64,000 bases of DNA, taken from positions 6,386,001 to 6,450,000 of the forward strand of contig JAKULF010000003.1 of the NCBI GenBank assembly GCA_022661535.1. The letters are read 5' to 3'. A model generated the notes under the pieces. That model was not told where the DNA came from, searched no databases, and saw only the letters and a program-made list of their open reading frames with translations. Below are positions 11,642-22,900 of the stretch, piece by piece (within the stretch, counting starts at the first letter, position 1; each line of letters starts with the position of its first letter). The DNA is from Eutypa lata. Its lineage: Eukaryota; Ascomycota; Sordariomycetes; Xylariales; Diatrypaceae. Position numbers and translations under genes: made by a program.

Positions 11642-12760
11642 TTAAAAGTCCATAGCAGACTCCCCGACCCCCTCGTCCTCCATCTCCCCATCGGCACCAT
11701 CATCAAAGTACTGCTCGGCGTCGTAATCACCACCGTCCTCGTCATCCTCATAGTCGTCGTCTTCCTGTGACATCAACTCCTGCTCCTCGTCATCAAGCTC
11801 GACCTCGCCGGCTTCGCCACCGGGACCACCACCACCACCACCATCTTCGTTTTCCGTGCCGTTCTTGATAGCTTCCTCGATGCGCTTCTGGCGCTCTTCT
11901 TCCGTCTCCGGCACTTGACGGCGGCGCTTGCTGCTGCTTATTACGATATCATCATCATCGTCATCGTTGTCGTCATCAACATCACCACCGTCCTCCTCAA
12001 TATCAGCAAACGGATCATCAACTGCGCTCCTCTTGACCCCCCTTTGCTTCCCCTTCCCATTCACCGCCCCTGACGATTTCAGTCCAGTAGCCTTCGACGC
12101 ACCCGTGCTCTTATTGACATCCCTCCCATCCAGCGTAGCCCACAGCTCCTCGGGGAAGAACTCCTTCGCGTAGGGCCTCCCCCGCAAGCTCCGCAGCTCC
12201 GGCAGCGCTCGCGCCTCGCCCACGAACCGGTGGCTGTACATGGGCACGGCGAGGAACGGATCCACCGTCGCGCGCGTCCTGACGCCGTATCGCGCGTTGA
12301 CCTGGTCTCGGCCGTACATTCTGGCTGGGATGGGGACGGGGACCCCGGTAGACGTAGTACTTGTCGTTACAGATGCGCTTCCTCCTCCTTCTGTAGTAGT
12401 AGTATTTATGTCTGTGTTTTTGTTTACGTTTATTATAGTAGTAGAAGTGGTGGTAGTAGTACCAGTAGTGGTAGCCCCCGTCTCAGAAACGACATGTCGA
12501 TGCGTGTACAGCGGCGTATTGTGGAAGGCACGTCGGAACGCGACGAATGATTTGACGCAACGTGCCTCGCGCTCGCTGAGGGCCGGCGCTATCGGTGGGC
12601 GGTAGGTCTTCGGGTACGTGTCTTGCGGTTCCGCTGTGATGAGCATGTGCGTTTCGCTGTCGAAGCCTGGTAGACCTGGAGGTGCTGGTTTGCCGCCTCC
12701 ACGTCCACCGCGGCCCCCGCGACCGCCTCGACCCCCTCTACCGCCGCCACGTCCGGACAT
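11642..12760 (-). CDS. RNA polymerase III subunit Rpc31-like protein
   Basis: Single-exon gene of 372 residues, starting at ATG 12760 (gaccaccATG). Rpc31 is a Pol III-specific subunit of the C82-C34-C31 subcomplex, needed for initiation at tRNA and 5S genes in the nucleus. What I see fits that family: a Gly/Arg-rich N-terminus (MSGRGGGRGGRGG...), a middle part with YPKTYRPPIAPALSE and RGRPYAKEFFPEELWATLDGRD, a basic KRRRQVPETEEERQKRIEE helix, and a very acidic tail ending DAEQYFDDG...ESAMDF. Between these lies a Thr/Ser/Asn-rich stretch (about residues 90-145) coded by TNN/GTA microsatellite-like DNA that stays in frame; it is probably an expanded low-complexity insert, although an unspliced intron cannot be excluded. 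The gene is divergent from the HSM3-like gene, 813 bp away. Confidence 0.75.
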   Translation of the reverse strand: MSGRGGGRGGRGGRGGRGGRGGGKPAPPGLPGFDSETHMLITAEPQDTYPKTYRPPIAPALSEREARCVKSFVAFRRAFHNTPLYTHRHVVSETGATTTGTTTTTSTTIINVNKNTDINTTTTEGGGSASVTTSTTSTGVPVPIPARMYGRDQVNARYGVRTRATVDPFLAVPMYSHRFVGEARALPELRSLRGRPYAKEFFPEELWATLDGRDVNKSTGASKATGLKSSGAVNGKGKQRGVKRSAVDDPFADIEEDGGDVDDDNDDDDDDIVISSSKRRRQVPETEEERQKRIEEAIKNGTENEDGGGGGGPGGEAGEVELDDEEQELMSQEDDDYEDDEDGGDYDAEQYFDDGADGEMEDEGVGESAMDF

Positions 12761-13573
12761 GGTGGTCCTCGTTGGTACTTCTTCTGTTGTTGGGGTGCTG
12801 GTGCTGTTGCTAGTGATTGGGCATAGACGATGGATGGGGAGGAAGTAATTCAATAGGTAGCTAAATATTATACTTTGGCAGTAAGCTTTAATAGTACCAG
12901 TAGTTGTCGTCGTCGCTCGTAAGCCGTGTTTATATTATATGTAGGTGATAAGGAATAATATAGGACAAGGCTAGAGGATATCACATCTAATCAAATTATG
13001 GAAGACGAATGAATTGGGCGAGAATCGCTTATTTTGGTCGCGTATGTGATTTGATTGAAGGTTGAAAAGTGACCGAGTGACTGATAAACTTAAAATTTTG
13101 GCGGGGAACTTCACATCGCCGGGGTCTTCTGCCGATCCTTCAGGGGAGCAGGGGAGGTAAGGGGGCCCAGCCACAACTGTCTTAAAACTAACTACCCCGC
13201 TAACGTTAGTGATGTTAAGACCCGGTAGCATGGGCATACTAGGCGGCAACCCCACCATACATACACATATACATACATTAGGTCCCGCATAGCCTACGTA
13301 TACATAAGGATACCTACCTACCTACTTCGTACGATGTATAGGGAATATATGTAGGCAGCTCACTAGGTGCGTCACTCCCTGGGTAGCTGACTATAAGCAT
13401 TTAAGCTCTGAGAACATCCAAGTCGACGACTTATTGTGACATTCTAAGGACACAGGTCGTTGACTATTCTAAGAAAGAACGAACACCAACACCGTCTTCA
13501 TTCCCCTTCCTATTCTCTCTCATCTTATCAAATCGAACCCCGCTGCTGCTTGCCTGATATTAGAAAGACAGAC
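12761..13573. promoter_or_regulatory. shared upstream region of Rpc31-like and HSM3-like genes
   Basis: An 813-bp region between two divergent starts, so it must contain both promoters. It holds CATACATA and TACCTACC microsatellites (about 13258-13325). I see no clear TATA box or named transcription-factor site that I can defend. Confidence 0.5.
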
Positions 13574-14811
13574 ATGAGCAGAATAGCAGTCAAGATGGAT
13601 ACAGACACCATCCCCGTAACGGGCGTCGATGCCCTCGAGAAGCACCTAGACGACCTCCTCCAAGATCCCAACCTTCCACTGACAGTCAAGCTATTCGATG
13701 ACGTCGAGCTCCAGCTGACAGGTAAAATGAAGCCCTGCCCCAACCAACCAGCATGATATATGAGCAATACACCTAACTAGAATAATGCCGTCCTACAGAT
13801 GCAAACACCCCACCACTCATACCCCTCCTCCTCCCCAAGCTCACCGACGTGCTCAAGACCTACCAACAAGACCCCAGCACGCTCTGCAGCCTCGCCATCA
13901 AGCTCCTGCGCCCCCTAACCCTGACTCAGGTGCTCTCCCTCGCCTCGGAGGACGCCCTGATCCAAGCGCTGCGGTCCCCGGCGCCCTCGGCCAACCTCCT
14001 CGCCATGGCCGTGCTCGAGAAGGCCGCCCACTCCCCCGCCGACGCTGCCATCCTCGCCATGATGAAGAACCTCGTCGCCCACTTCGTCGCCCAGTGGCTG
14101 AGCGCCCCGCAGGTCGAGGTCGGCGAGAAGGGGTCGAAGGTCCTGGGCGACCTGCTCGACGTCGACTGCGATACGCGACCGCCTGGTGGCCTGCCCTCTG
14201 TGAATGGCGGCTTGGAGATCGCCGTCAGGAGGCCACCTGGTCAGGGCCTCATGTGGCGTAGGATCTTCCACGATCGTGATATCTACGGCCTGATTCTGTC
14301 GCTTTGCAGCAGTAGCAGTGGCAGTAGTAATGGGAGTGGGGATAACCCAGACGTAATAATAGTAGGAGGAGAAGGGCAACAGAGGCTGAGCGACCAGCAG
14401 CGCACGCTCGCCCAGGGCCGTCTCCTCCGCGTGCTCCCGCGCCTCGCAGCCTTGAACTTATCTGCCGTGGCACGCACCGAGTTCACGGATCTAAATCAGA
14501 GATATGTCGGCATAGACGACGACTCGGGTCTGTTGCGCTTTGCTGCCCTGCACATGATCGATTACGACGACATGCTCATGCGCCTGAACCTCGTCGATTT
14601 CTTCGAGACGTTCCTGAGCACCCAGCGCGTTACTCCCTTCTCGACCTACAAGATGGAGACGCTACGGAAGCTCGTGCGTGATGCTATAACGAGTAGTAAT
14701 GGTGGTGGTGACGCGCTGAAGAATGCGTTACTGGGCTTGCCGGAGCGGACGGTGCCCGAGGAGGCGGATGATCTGAGGAGATTCATTCGCGATGTTGTGG
14801 GCTCGTCATGA
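13574..14811 (+). CDS. HSM3/PSMD5-like proteasome assembly chaperone
   Basis: Predicted 386 residues in two exons (13574-13721 and 13799-14811; 77-bp intron with GTAAAA donor and cctaac branch). A second in-frame ATG at 13595 would give MDTDTIPV... and is equally possible as the start. The protein is an all-helical, Leu-rich repeat-like chain (PLLLPKLTDVLKTYQQDP, LRFAALHMIDYDDMLMRLNL, DFFETFLSTQRVTPFSTYKM), which matches what I know of the fungal HSM3 family. Hsm3 (S5b/PSMD5 in animals) chaperones the Rpt ring during assembly of the 19S proteasome base; the older name is mismatch repair protein HSM3. A short Ser/Gly/Asn-rich insert coded by AGT repeats interrupts the middle. The family call is from character, not a search. 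Confidence 0.65.
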
Positions 14812-15605
14812 GTTGGGCGTTGGTCCGTCCGCCCATCTTATCTTTTTACCGAGATGAGCTTCTCGGTTGCGCCGTTGGTATGATGGGTGGGTTGACATCG
14901 ATTGGCTTACTACAATACCTACGCTATGTAGGTGTATATTTTGATTCTCATATCTACGTGACTGCGGACTAACGCCAATCAAAGCTTATAATACGCCCAA
15001 CGATTCAAGTAGTATTGCTCTCTAGAGTCTATTATCCCCTTATCCCCGAAGCGATTATTTGCATGGAAACGAAACATCCAATGCCATTGTAAAGAGTGAG
15101 CGAGTGCTGTATGACATGTTCTTAGTCTACGGTTTATGTTATAGGCGGTTGGCAACAAAGAAATTTAGTCGTATCGATCGAGACTGGCAATGATTTCAAG
15201 TCTTCCTTTGGTTCGAGATTATCAAGTACCTAGGTTAGATAAAAGGAAGTTAGATTTCGAAAAAGTAGTTATTGATTAAATTCATATTTAATAACAATGT
15301 CAGTTTCTGCAGTGCAATAAGCAGGGGCTTTGCTATTGACTGATCTGATCTATGGTCTGTATGCTGTTGATCTCCAGGAGTCTAGACTCTAGATTTGCAG
15401 GTGACCCTGCAAAGCCCATTTGCGTATGATACCATACGTAGTATCTCTTTAGCCTTAAAGCATCTCATAAGGAATCCATACCCTACATAGCAACCATCAC
15501 TTAGGCCACCATATCATTACCCTCACTGTTAAGTAATTATTTGGATAGTTGCTTGAAAATTACCCCTTATATTCCTTGCCCGTCAGAAGCCAGACCCCAA
15601 GCAAA
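14812..15605. other. 0.8-kb intergenic region
   Basis: Moderately A+T-rich DNA between two genes on the same strand. It contains the 3' flank of the HSM3-like gene and the promoter of the HET-domain gene. No gene or clear regulatory element is visible. Confidence 0.5.
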
Positions 15606-17807
15606 ATGCCGAGCCATCAGCGAGATCGTCGAGATTTATGTCGAAGGTGTCGGGGTTTCAATTGGCGGTACCACTTCTTACGTCACGATCGCGACCTTCG
15701 GGCAATCTATCCGTCCATGAAGGTAGAAGATGCTATCATTGATCGCGCCCTCACAGGTACTGTCAGGTATGCCTATGAGGATATACCCGATCCGCTTGAC
15801 CAATACCCATTGAGTCTTGTGGAAATCCCATACTTCCACGCTTCCAGCAGCAGCTACTACATTGCCGAGGACAGAGATTTCGCTGTATTCAAACTCGGCA
15901 GCTGGATGTCTGTGATGAGCTCCGCATATCGGTGTGCAGCATGTCGCCTAATCCGAAGTTCCATGAGGAGAAACCATTCCAAGCTGCATAGTACGTCGTT
16001 GGAGCTTACCGATCTCGTGTACTGTTGGAGTATTAATGAAACTACACATTCTCAAAGAACAGGCGCGTCGGGCAGGGGCGACCTCTCACCTATTATAATT
16101 CAAGTAGGCTCATCACTTACTAAATCAATCAATGCAAAGTCCTTCTTCTCTATCGTCACCGATGGTATCACCTTCGCCTCCAGGACACCAGCTCCCTTGG
16201 GAGGCTTTGATCCCCTGCGAGTGAAATTGTGGCTCAGATGGTGCCGAGAGGATCATGAACACCGGCACGCTTGCCGGTCAGCACGACAGAATCAGGATTT
16301 AACCACCCTGGGAACAAATCTTCGAGTCTTCGACGTTAAATACCACCAGGTAGTAATAGCCCCGCCTGATGTTGACTACATAGCCTTGAGCTACGTATGG
16401 GGGCGTGTTACCCAGCACAAGTTGCTTTCCGCCCACTTGGATCCGATTTACGGTAATGCTCGAATTCGCCCCGAGGAATGCTCGAGAACTATACGGGATG
16501 CTATTGCAATTACCTCGGCGCTTAATGAAAGATACTTATGGGTGGATACTCTGTGCATCGTACAAGATGATATCATCGAAAAAAGGGCTACAATCCACGC
16601 CATGCACCACGTGTATGAAAACGCAAAACTGACCATCATCGCAGCCGACGGGGTCAACGCGAATTCCGGCATACTGACAACGGAAAGCAACCCTAGATAC
16701 CGGCCGTTGATGGAGGTCATAGAAGGCGTACGGGTTGCGCAGCGGGAGGAAATCCCGGACATAACGGGAACGCCGTGGAACCAAAGAGCGTGGACGTATC
16801 AGGAGTTTCAGCTCTCGAGAAGAACGTTGATATTCACCAACAATCAAGCCTTCTTCTCATGCCGCTCACAGACCTACGGCCCTGCTCTTCCATACCTGCC
16901 CTTAGATGTGGCTCCGCGCATCCCGAGGCCATCCAAAACGCTCGGGACTTGTGGTAGACGGGCAGGACCCAATGGGGCAGATGAAATAAGGGAGTACGCC
17001 AACCACGTTGAGCAATACAGCGCCAGGGAACTCACCTTCGAAGAAGACGGACTAGATGCCTTTGCGGCCATATGTGGGAGACTTGCGGAATTCTACGACA
17101 CCGAGTTCTGTTGGGGTCTTCCAACGAAATATTTCCATCAGGCTTTGTGCTGGGAAAAGTCTTTTAAGACCCCCTTCAAACGGCGTGCAGGCTTCGCACG
17201 TGGCATTTATGTCCCGTTCCCGTCATGGTGTGTGAGTACTTTTTACAACTATTTTTTTTTGCCTGATTTTAAAAACACCGGACACTAGCGTTATCATGAT
17301 GACTTCAGGGGTTATGGAGTCCCACTGTCCTATTTCTCCGCGCTTAAATGCTCATCATTTTGAGAACAACGTCCCTAACTAAAGGGGTTATAGTGGGCAA
17401 GCTGGGTTGGAACGATATATTATGGCAGCGATGTAAGTCGCTTGCAATCAGATATCATCTGGCCATGGGACATAAGGTCGCCGAAAGCCCCAAAACGGGA
17501 TGTGCGCACAACTGGTGAATTGGTGTTCGAGGCATCAGTAAGAACGTACCGCTTAGTCGATCAACGTTTAAAGGTACTTGATGATATGAAAAGGCCGGTC
17601 ATTGGCGAGTTTCAGTGCATAGAGCTCGGCTATTTTCATTATCGGAACAACTATAACGGCAAGGACATGCGTGGATCAGTCAACCTTCTCATTGAGCGTT
17701 TAAATGGCGGAAGATGCCGTCGGAAGGGCATATGGCGGACAGGGGATGGGCACTTTGTAGCAAAGCCTGTCTCGGAATGGCACAGGGAAGTGATTCGGCT
17801 TGTGTAA
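15606..17807 (+). CDS. HET-domain (heterokaryon incompatibility) protein
   Basis: Predicted 679 residues in two exons (15606-17231 and 17394-17807). The 162-bp intron (GTGAGT, CCCTAACT branch, TATAG acceptor) joins in phase 0 to give PSWCWASWVGTIYY, the usual junction motif of these proteins. The HET domain covers about residues 258-415: YIALSYVWG, NERYLWVDTLCIVQDD, MHHVYENAKLTIIAADG, followed by WNQRAWTYQEFQLSRRTLIF. HET domains trigger cell death when incompatible fungal cells fuse, or act in related defence; most copies have no assigned partner. The N-terminal ~250 residues contain CRRC and CAAC cysteine pairs and are unlike known partner domains. No NACHT or repeat domain follows, so this is a stand-alone HET protein, and no partner gene lies beside it. 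Confidence 0.85.
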
Positions 17808-19910
17808 CATGAAGAAAGGGCAATTGAGAAACTCTAAAGGGGGCACCATTGGCCAGGTTGGGGGAAACCATTTCCAGATAAGGTTGAGACAGCATTTTGT
17901 CACAGGAAACACAGACGAAGCCTGCGGAGGAAATTAGAGATGCTGGTACAAGGTAGGACATGATAATACATGCCTGATATGTTATGGTAGTACACGATCA
18001 TGGCATAAATTTTAATTGGGCTTCCCGTCATGAACTTTTATTGAATGTGGAAGATGGGGTTGATTGGCTTGAAACATTTCGGTAGGAAGTATGACGGCAC
18101 GTAGGTATGGAGAGGGCTGCGTCTACTAACTTCTGTACCATTATGTGAAAATAAAACACTGGAGAGGAAAGGGAAAGGTATGACTAGTCCACGTTGCAAC
18201 ACTCGTACTTATAGACAAATCTTATAGTAGGAAGAATTCGAATTGAGGCATTCAATACGATAGTAGTAGTAAGGGCTGCCCCTGAGCCCCTATTGCCCTA
18301 TGCGCAGACCACCTGTAAGGCACTGTCCTGGCCAGGGCCGTAAGGGAAAGAAAGAAAGAAAGAAAGACCGCTCGGTATCGAACTCAAATATACTACTTCA
18401 GATCAGATCAGTTTCTCTAGTGAACTATGATCAAAGATAGGGGAGCTTAGAGTCACAGGGTAACACCACATATACCTTATATTAAACAGTATTGAAGCCT
18501 GACCTTCTAGGAACCCTAGGACCTGAAGAACCCTTTTGCAAACTCTGATTCCTCCTCAATGAGAGACATAGCTCATTGCGATATCAGTTGCCAGACATGT
18601 ATAACCTAATACGAACTCACTCCCTTAAGAGGTTAGCCAAGAAGACGCATATCAGGAACTCATAGCCAAAACTCGTTCACGATGAAGCTTCTTGCAATAC
18701 CTCCACCCGATGTGGCTTCCTTACATATTCCACCTGCACTATAATCAAGGACAGCCAACACATCATCCTCTAATCCCATTCGGGGTGTGAAACTCAAAGT
18801 TCCACCTTCTTTCAGGCCTAACGGGGGCACCCTTAACGAGGAGGACGTATTGAGGTTGGTGAAGTTATCACCAAAAGGCTGGGGGTGGATACGTTCCTTT
18901 TACTTCCCATGGGCAGGCCAAGCCCAGAGAAAAATACAACGCCGAATGGTAGGTAACGATCTGGCAGGATCCCGCTTTGAAGGGCGGCGGACGACTAATT
19001 ATATTCTTTGATTCTGCGTATTTCAAGAACTCTAACGACATTGACAGAGGTCTGCAAGGAGAAAGATGAAGATAAAAAGCTCTCACCATCAAATTGAATT
19101 CGAAGAGTAAAAAAAAGAGAAAAAGAATAGGTATCAACAACTACATACACAAATGCATAACTGCTCTCACATTTTCCTTCCCTCCTACTTTCTTTCTTTC
19201 TCTATCACCATAAACCGAACCGAACCGAACCGAAACAACCTAAAACCAAACCAACCCGAAGGCCAAATTTTACATTTGACAAAATGCTTTTCTTTTCTTT
19301 TCCGTCGACAAAAGAAGAGAAGAGGAGAACAAGCAACGCGACCACCGTTGTCAGTTGAGGCCCCTCTTTCCCTATCCCCTTTCCCCAGAAGGATAAAACA
19401 AAAACACCACTGATGATTGACGACGATGCCCATTCTTTCTGCCTTGAGTAGACAGGAAGTTTTCTTCATCCACTCTGATTGATAATCACATACCACCCAT
19501 CATCTACCCACTGTCGTTTCCTAAACCAACGAAACCCAAGATCTCGCAGGCCACCCCCAGAAACCCTTTACTTTGTCAAAGTTCCGCTTGGAGAGGCATA
19601 TATACACACGTACGTACATACTAGCATACATACATACATACATACATGCTAGATAGCTCGCCTAATTCATGTATGCACTGAAGTATGTATGACCTGCAGC
19701 ATCATCAAACATTCCCAGATGGAAACGAACACACCCACACCCACACACATGCACACACACACATACCTTCCCCGGAAAAAAGATGGAGCAAATAAAGCGC
19801 GTCTGAGGATAGATAGTCTGCGAGATCCCGTTTTGTACCTAGGTCCAAAAAGGGGTAATCAGTACAACCCCTACCCCTATCCCTATCCCTAACTTGCCTA
19901 CCTATGTAGT
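17808..19910. other. 2.1-kb intergenic region
   Basis: No gene is supported. It holds GAAAG repeats (about 18348-18366), CATACATA (about 19621-19647) and the 3' flank of SEC7 with CCCTATCCCTA runs (about 19870-19890). A 74-codon frame at 18787-19011 has no ATG in good context and no recognisable features. Confidence 0.5.
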
Positions 19911-22900
19911 CTACCCCAACATCCGCATGCCCACCTCCCCCTCCTCTCCCCCTCCACTCCTCAAATCGGGCGTAGTAGGCGGAATCAGACTGGCGACGCT
20001 CTGCCTCCTCACCCCAGCACCAGCACCACCACTACCCGCCGCCGCCGCCGCATTCGTCGCGGCCAAGCTCTCGATACCGAGCCCCACTTCACCCACCCTC
20101 CTCAGCACAGCTAGCAGCGCGCCCCTCAGATCAGGGCTGATATCCTTGGCGAGCAGCTCGACGACGAGGGGGTAGAAGCCCCCAATGTGATCGCGGACCT
20201 CCTTCTCGGGCCAGGCGGCGTAGCCCTCGAGGACGTCGACGACGACGGGCCTCCAGGCGACGATGTTGCGGTGCTGGGACTCCTCCTCGAGGGCGAGGTA
20301 GCCGCGCACGACGTCCTTGCACAGGGGGACGAGGGCGCGCTCGACCTCGGGCCGGCTCTCGGCCCGCCCGGGCGACGTGTCCGCGAACATCCGGAACAGG
20401 ATCTGGATGTACGTGGCGGCGGAGCCGCTCTCCTGCTTGAGCAGGTTGGGGGGCTGCTTCATGAAGCCCTCGCGCCAGAGCCGCATGCGCAGGTCCTTGT
20501 CGTTGTTGAAGCGCCGCGCGAACAGGAACGACTTCTTGAGGAGCGCCATCAGCCGCAGGAGCTCCGGCGACGGGATCTGCGCGTACACGGCGTCGTTGGA
20601 GAAGAGCTCGTTGACCGTCTCGATCATGAGGAGCTGGAGCACGCAGCGCGATATGATCCGGTTGAAGAAGCGGCGCCGCGCCGCCGTCACGACCACCGGC
20701 TGCTGTTGTAGGGACGACGTGGGCTTGTAGTCTTCGAGCGGAGCGGCGGTGGCGGTGGCTGGTGTTCGGAGAGCCTCGTCGTCGGGGTTAGGGGACTGCG
20801 CGGTGGCTGGCTCGGACCCTGATGGTGCTCCGTTTGTATCCGCACCGTTGATTGCGAGCGATTTCTCTTCTGGTGCTGTCTCGCTTGTAGGGGTAAGAGG
20901 CATATCGAACCCGAGCCCATTTGGCGGCGGTGAGAGGGCTGTAGATGCAGGCGCGTTGATGGTCGCGGCCGAGAAGAGTTGGTACGCGGTAGTTCTCTCG
21001 AATAGTTCGCAGAATGCACCCACTATCTTGGACCAATGGCCTTCGTTGAACTTGGTTACGTTCTGCAGGATAAGCTGCTGGAGACAGTTGCTTCCGATCC
21101 TGGCTATCGTGTCGTTCTCTTGCAATATGCAGAGTGCGAGCAGTTCGAGGAAACGGTCCAGCATGTATTCCAAAGCATCAAAATAGTGCGTGAAAAGAAT
21201 GATCATATTACGCAGGGCTTGGATCATTGTCGTGGAAAGCCAGACGGAAAGTTCTTCATGGTTGAGCGCATTGGTCATCTCGGGCCTCGACCGCAAAACC
21301 ATGAAGATCGGATAAAGTTGCTGTCTCCAAAGAATATCCCAGAAATCGGGTGGAAAGTCACCACCGTATCGTAGGAGGGCCTCGAAGAAATAGTTGAGCG
21401 CATTGGAACGAACTTCAAGATCTTCCCCGGTCATAAGAACATCGTGGAACGCAAAGAGGATCGGGAACCAGAAACCCTCTTCGAGCGAAGTGCCGCCGCT
21501 CTGCTGTCTTGTCAATGCGTCTGCCGCTTTCTGTGTGCTCCCATCTTGCGTGTTATTGTATTTATGTGCCAAGGGACATTCTGGTGTCTTGAGCATGCGT
21601 GGGATTATTGACTTCAGTGTCTCCATTGCCTGCAAGCTCTTCTTTTGGAACTTGATGTTCTTAGAAAACTCGGTGAGACAGACGATCAGATCGGTAAAGG
21701 CTCCTTGTGAGATGACAACACCAAAGCGTGTCTTGTAAACCAAAGTAACATTATCGTATGCCAAGTTTACGATGGCTTCGTTGGGATCGCGGGCGGCGAC
21801 AGTGAAGACACCAAACATCGTCCTCCAGCCAGATCGGATATTCTGGCCTCGAGCTTGGATCATCTGGATCAGACACCGCAAGGCCATGTCCTTGACAGTT
21901 AAGTTGTTGGAGTTGGCTATGACATGCTCGAAGGGCTTGAGGAAGTCCTTCTGGAACTTGAAACCCGGCAGCTCTTCGATCTCCATGAATCGCATAGATA
22001 ACTGACGAAGCGAGTCGAGAGCAAAGTACACAATAGCCGTGTTGATATGACAACCGACTTTATTGAAGTGTTCACCAAAGACAGCCCATATGTTAGTCCA
22101 CTCGAAACGCACACGGGTCATGTTGTAATAACTGATCTCTACAATCTTCTGTAGACTGTATGTTCGAGGGGAGTCATTTGAGCCCGACACCTTGATCTCA
22201 TCCCAGCTCACTTCGGTGAGTGCTCGGGCGAAGTGGACTATAGCTTCACCATTGAGCGTTGCCGTATTACTGAAAATACGGTCAACACTCTTGATGACTT
22301 CATCAGATCTGCTCTCCAGGGCGATTTCAGTAGAAAAGCCTCTTGTCCCCGTATTGCGCCGCCGGGATGAAGCGGTCGACCTCCGCGATTCCGTTGTACT
22401 AGACCTTTCGGGGGGCATGAAACGGGCTTTGGACACATCCGGGATGGCACCTTCATCCACTCCACCTGTGATAAGCTGCAAACGATCTAGCTGGCTTACA
22501 CACATCAGAATATCTTTCCACGATTCTTGTAGGTAGTTTCCTTCCGTCTGACCGAGCTCGAGAAGGACCCGGAGAGCCTCAACATTCTTGGCAAGAATCT
22601 CCTGGGGATTGTTCAGGTTGGTGGCATTCTTTAACGACGACATGAAAGCCTCACGTGGGGTTGCTAAGTCGAATAGGCAAGCAATCTTGGTGGCCTGTTT
22701 CATGCCCTCTAAGCATAGCTTGCTCACTTCTAGGTTTTGTCCCTTCTGCATCTGGCTCGATAGAGCCGAAAAGAAAGACATCCAAGTTACATCGAACATG
22801 GGGCCTACGTGCCTAAAGGAAGTTGCCGGGATGAAGCGGATGCCAGCTTTCGCCGCATTCCTCCGCTGGTTCTTGAACAATGTCTTGAAGAGCTGCTCAG

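Noticed and set aside
18787..19011. 74-codon frame as a small gene
   Set aside because: It has no recognisable features, an uncertain start, and no upstream or downstream exon.
19870..19892. CCCTATCCCTA run as telomere-like
   Set aside because: There are only about three imperfect units within a generally C-rich 3' flank of SEC7.
20187..20711. Plus-strand frame over the 3' end of SEC7
   Set aside because: It lies opposite the G+C-rich end of a confident gene and its composition matches a codon-bias shadow.
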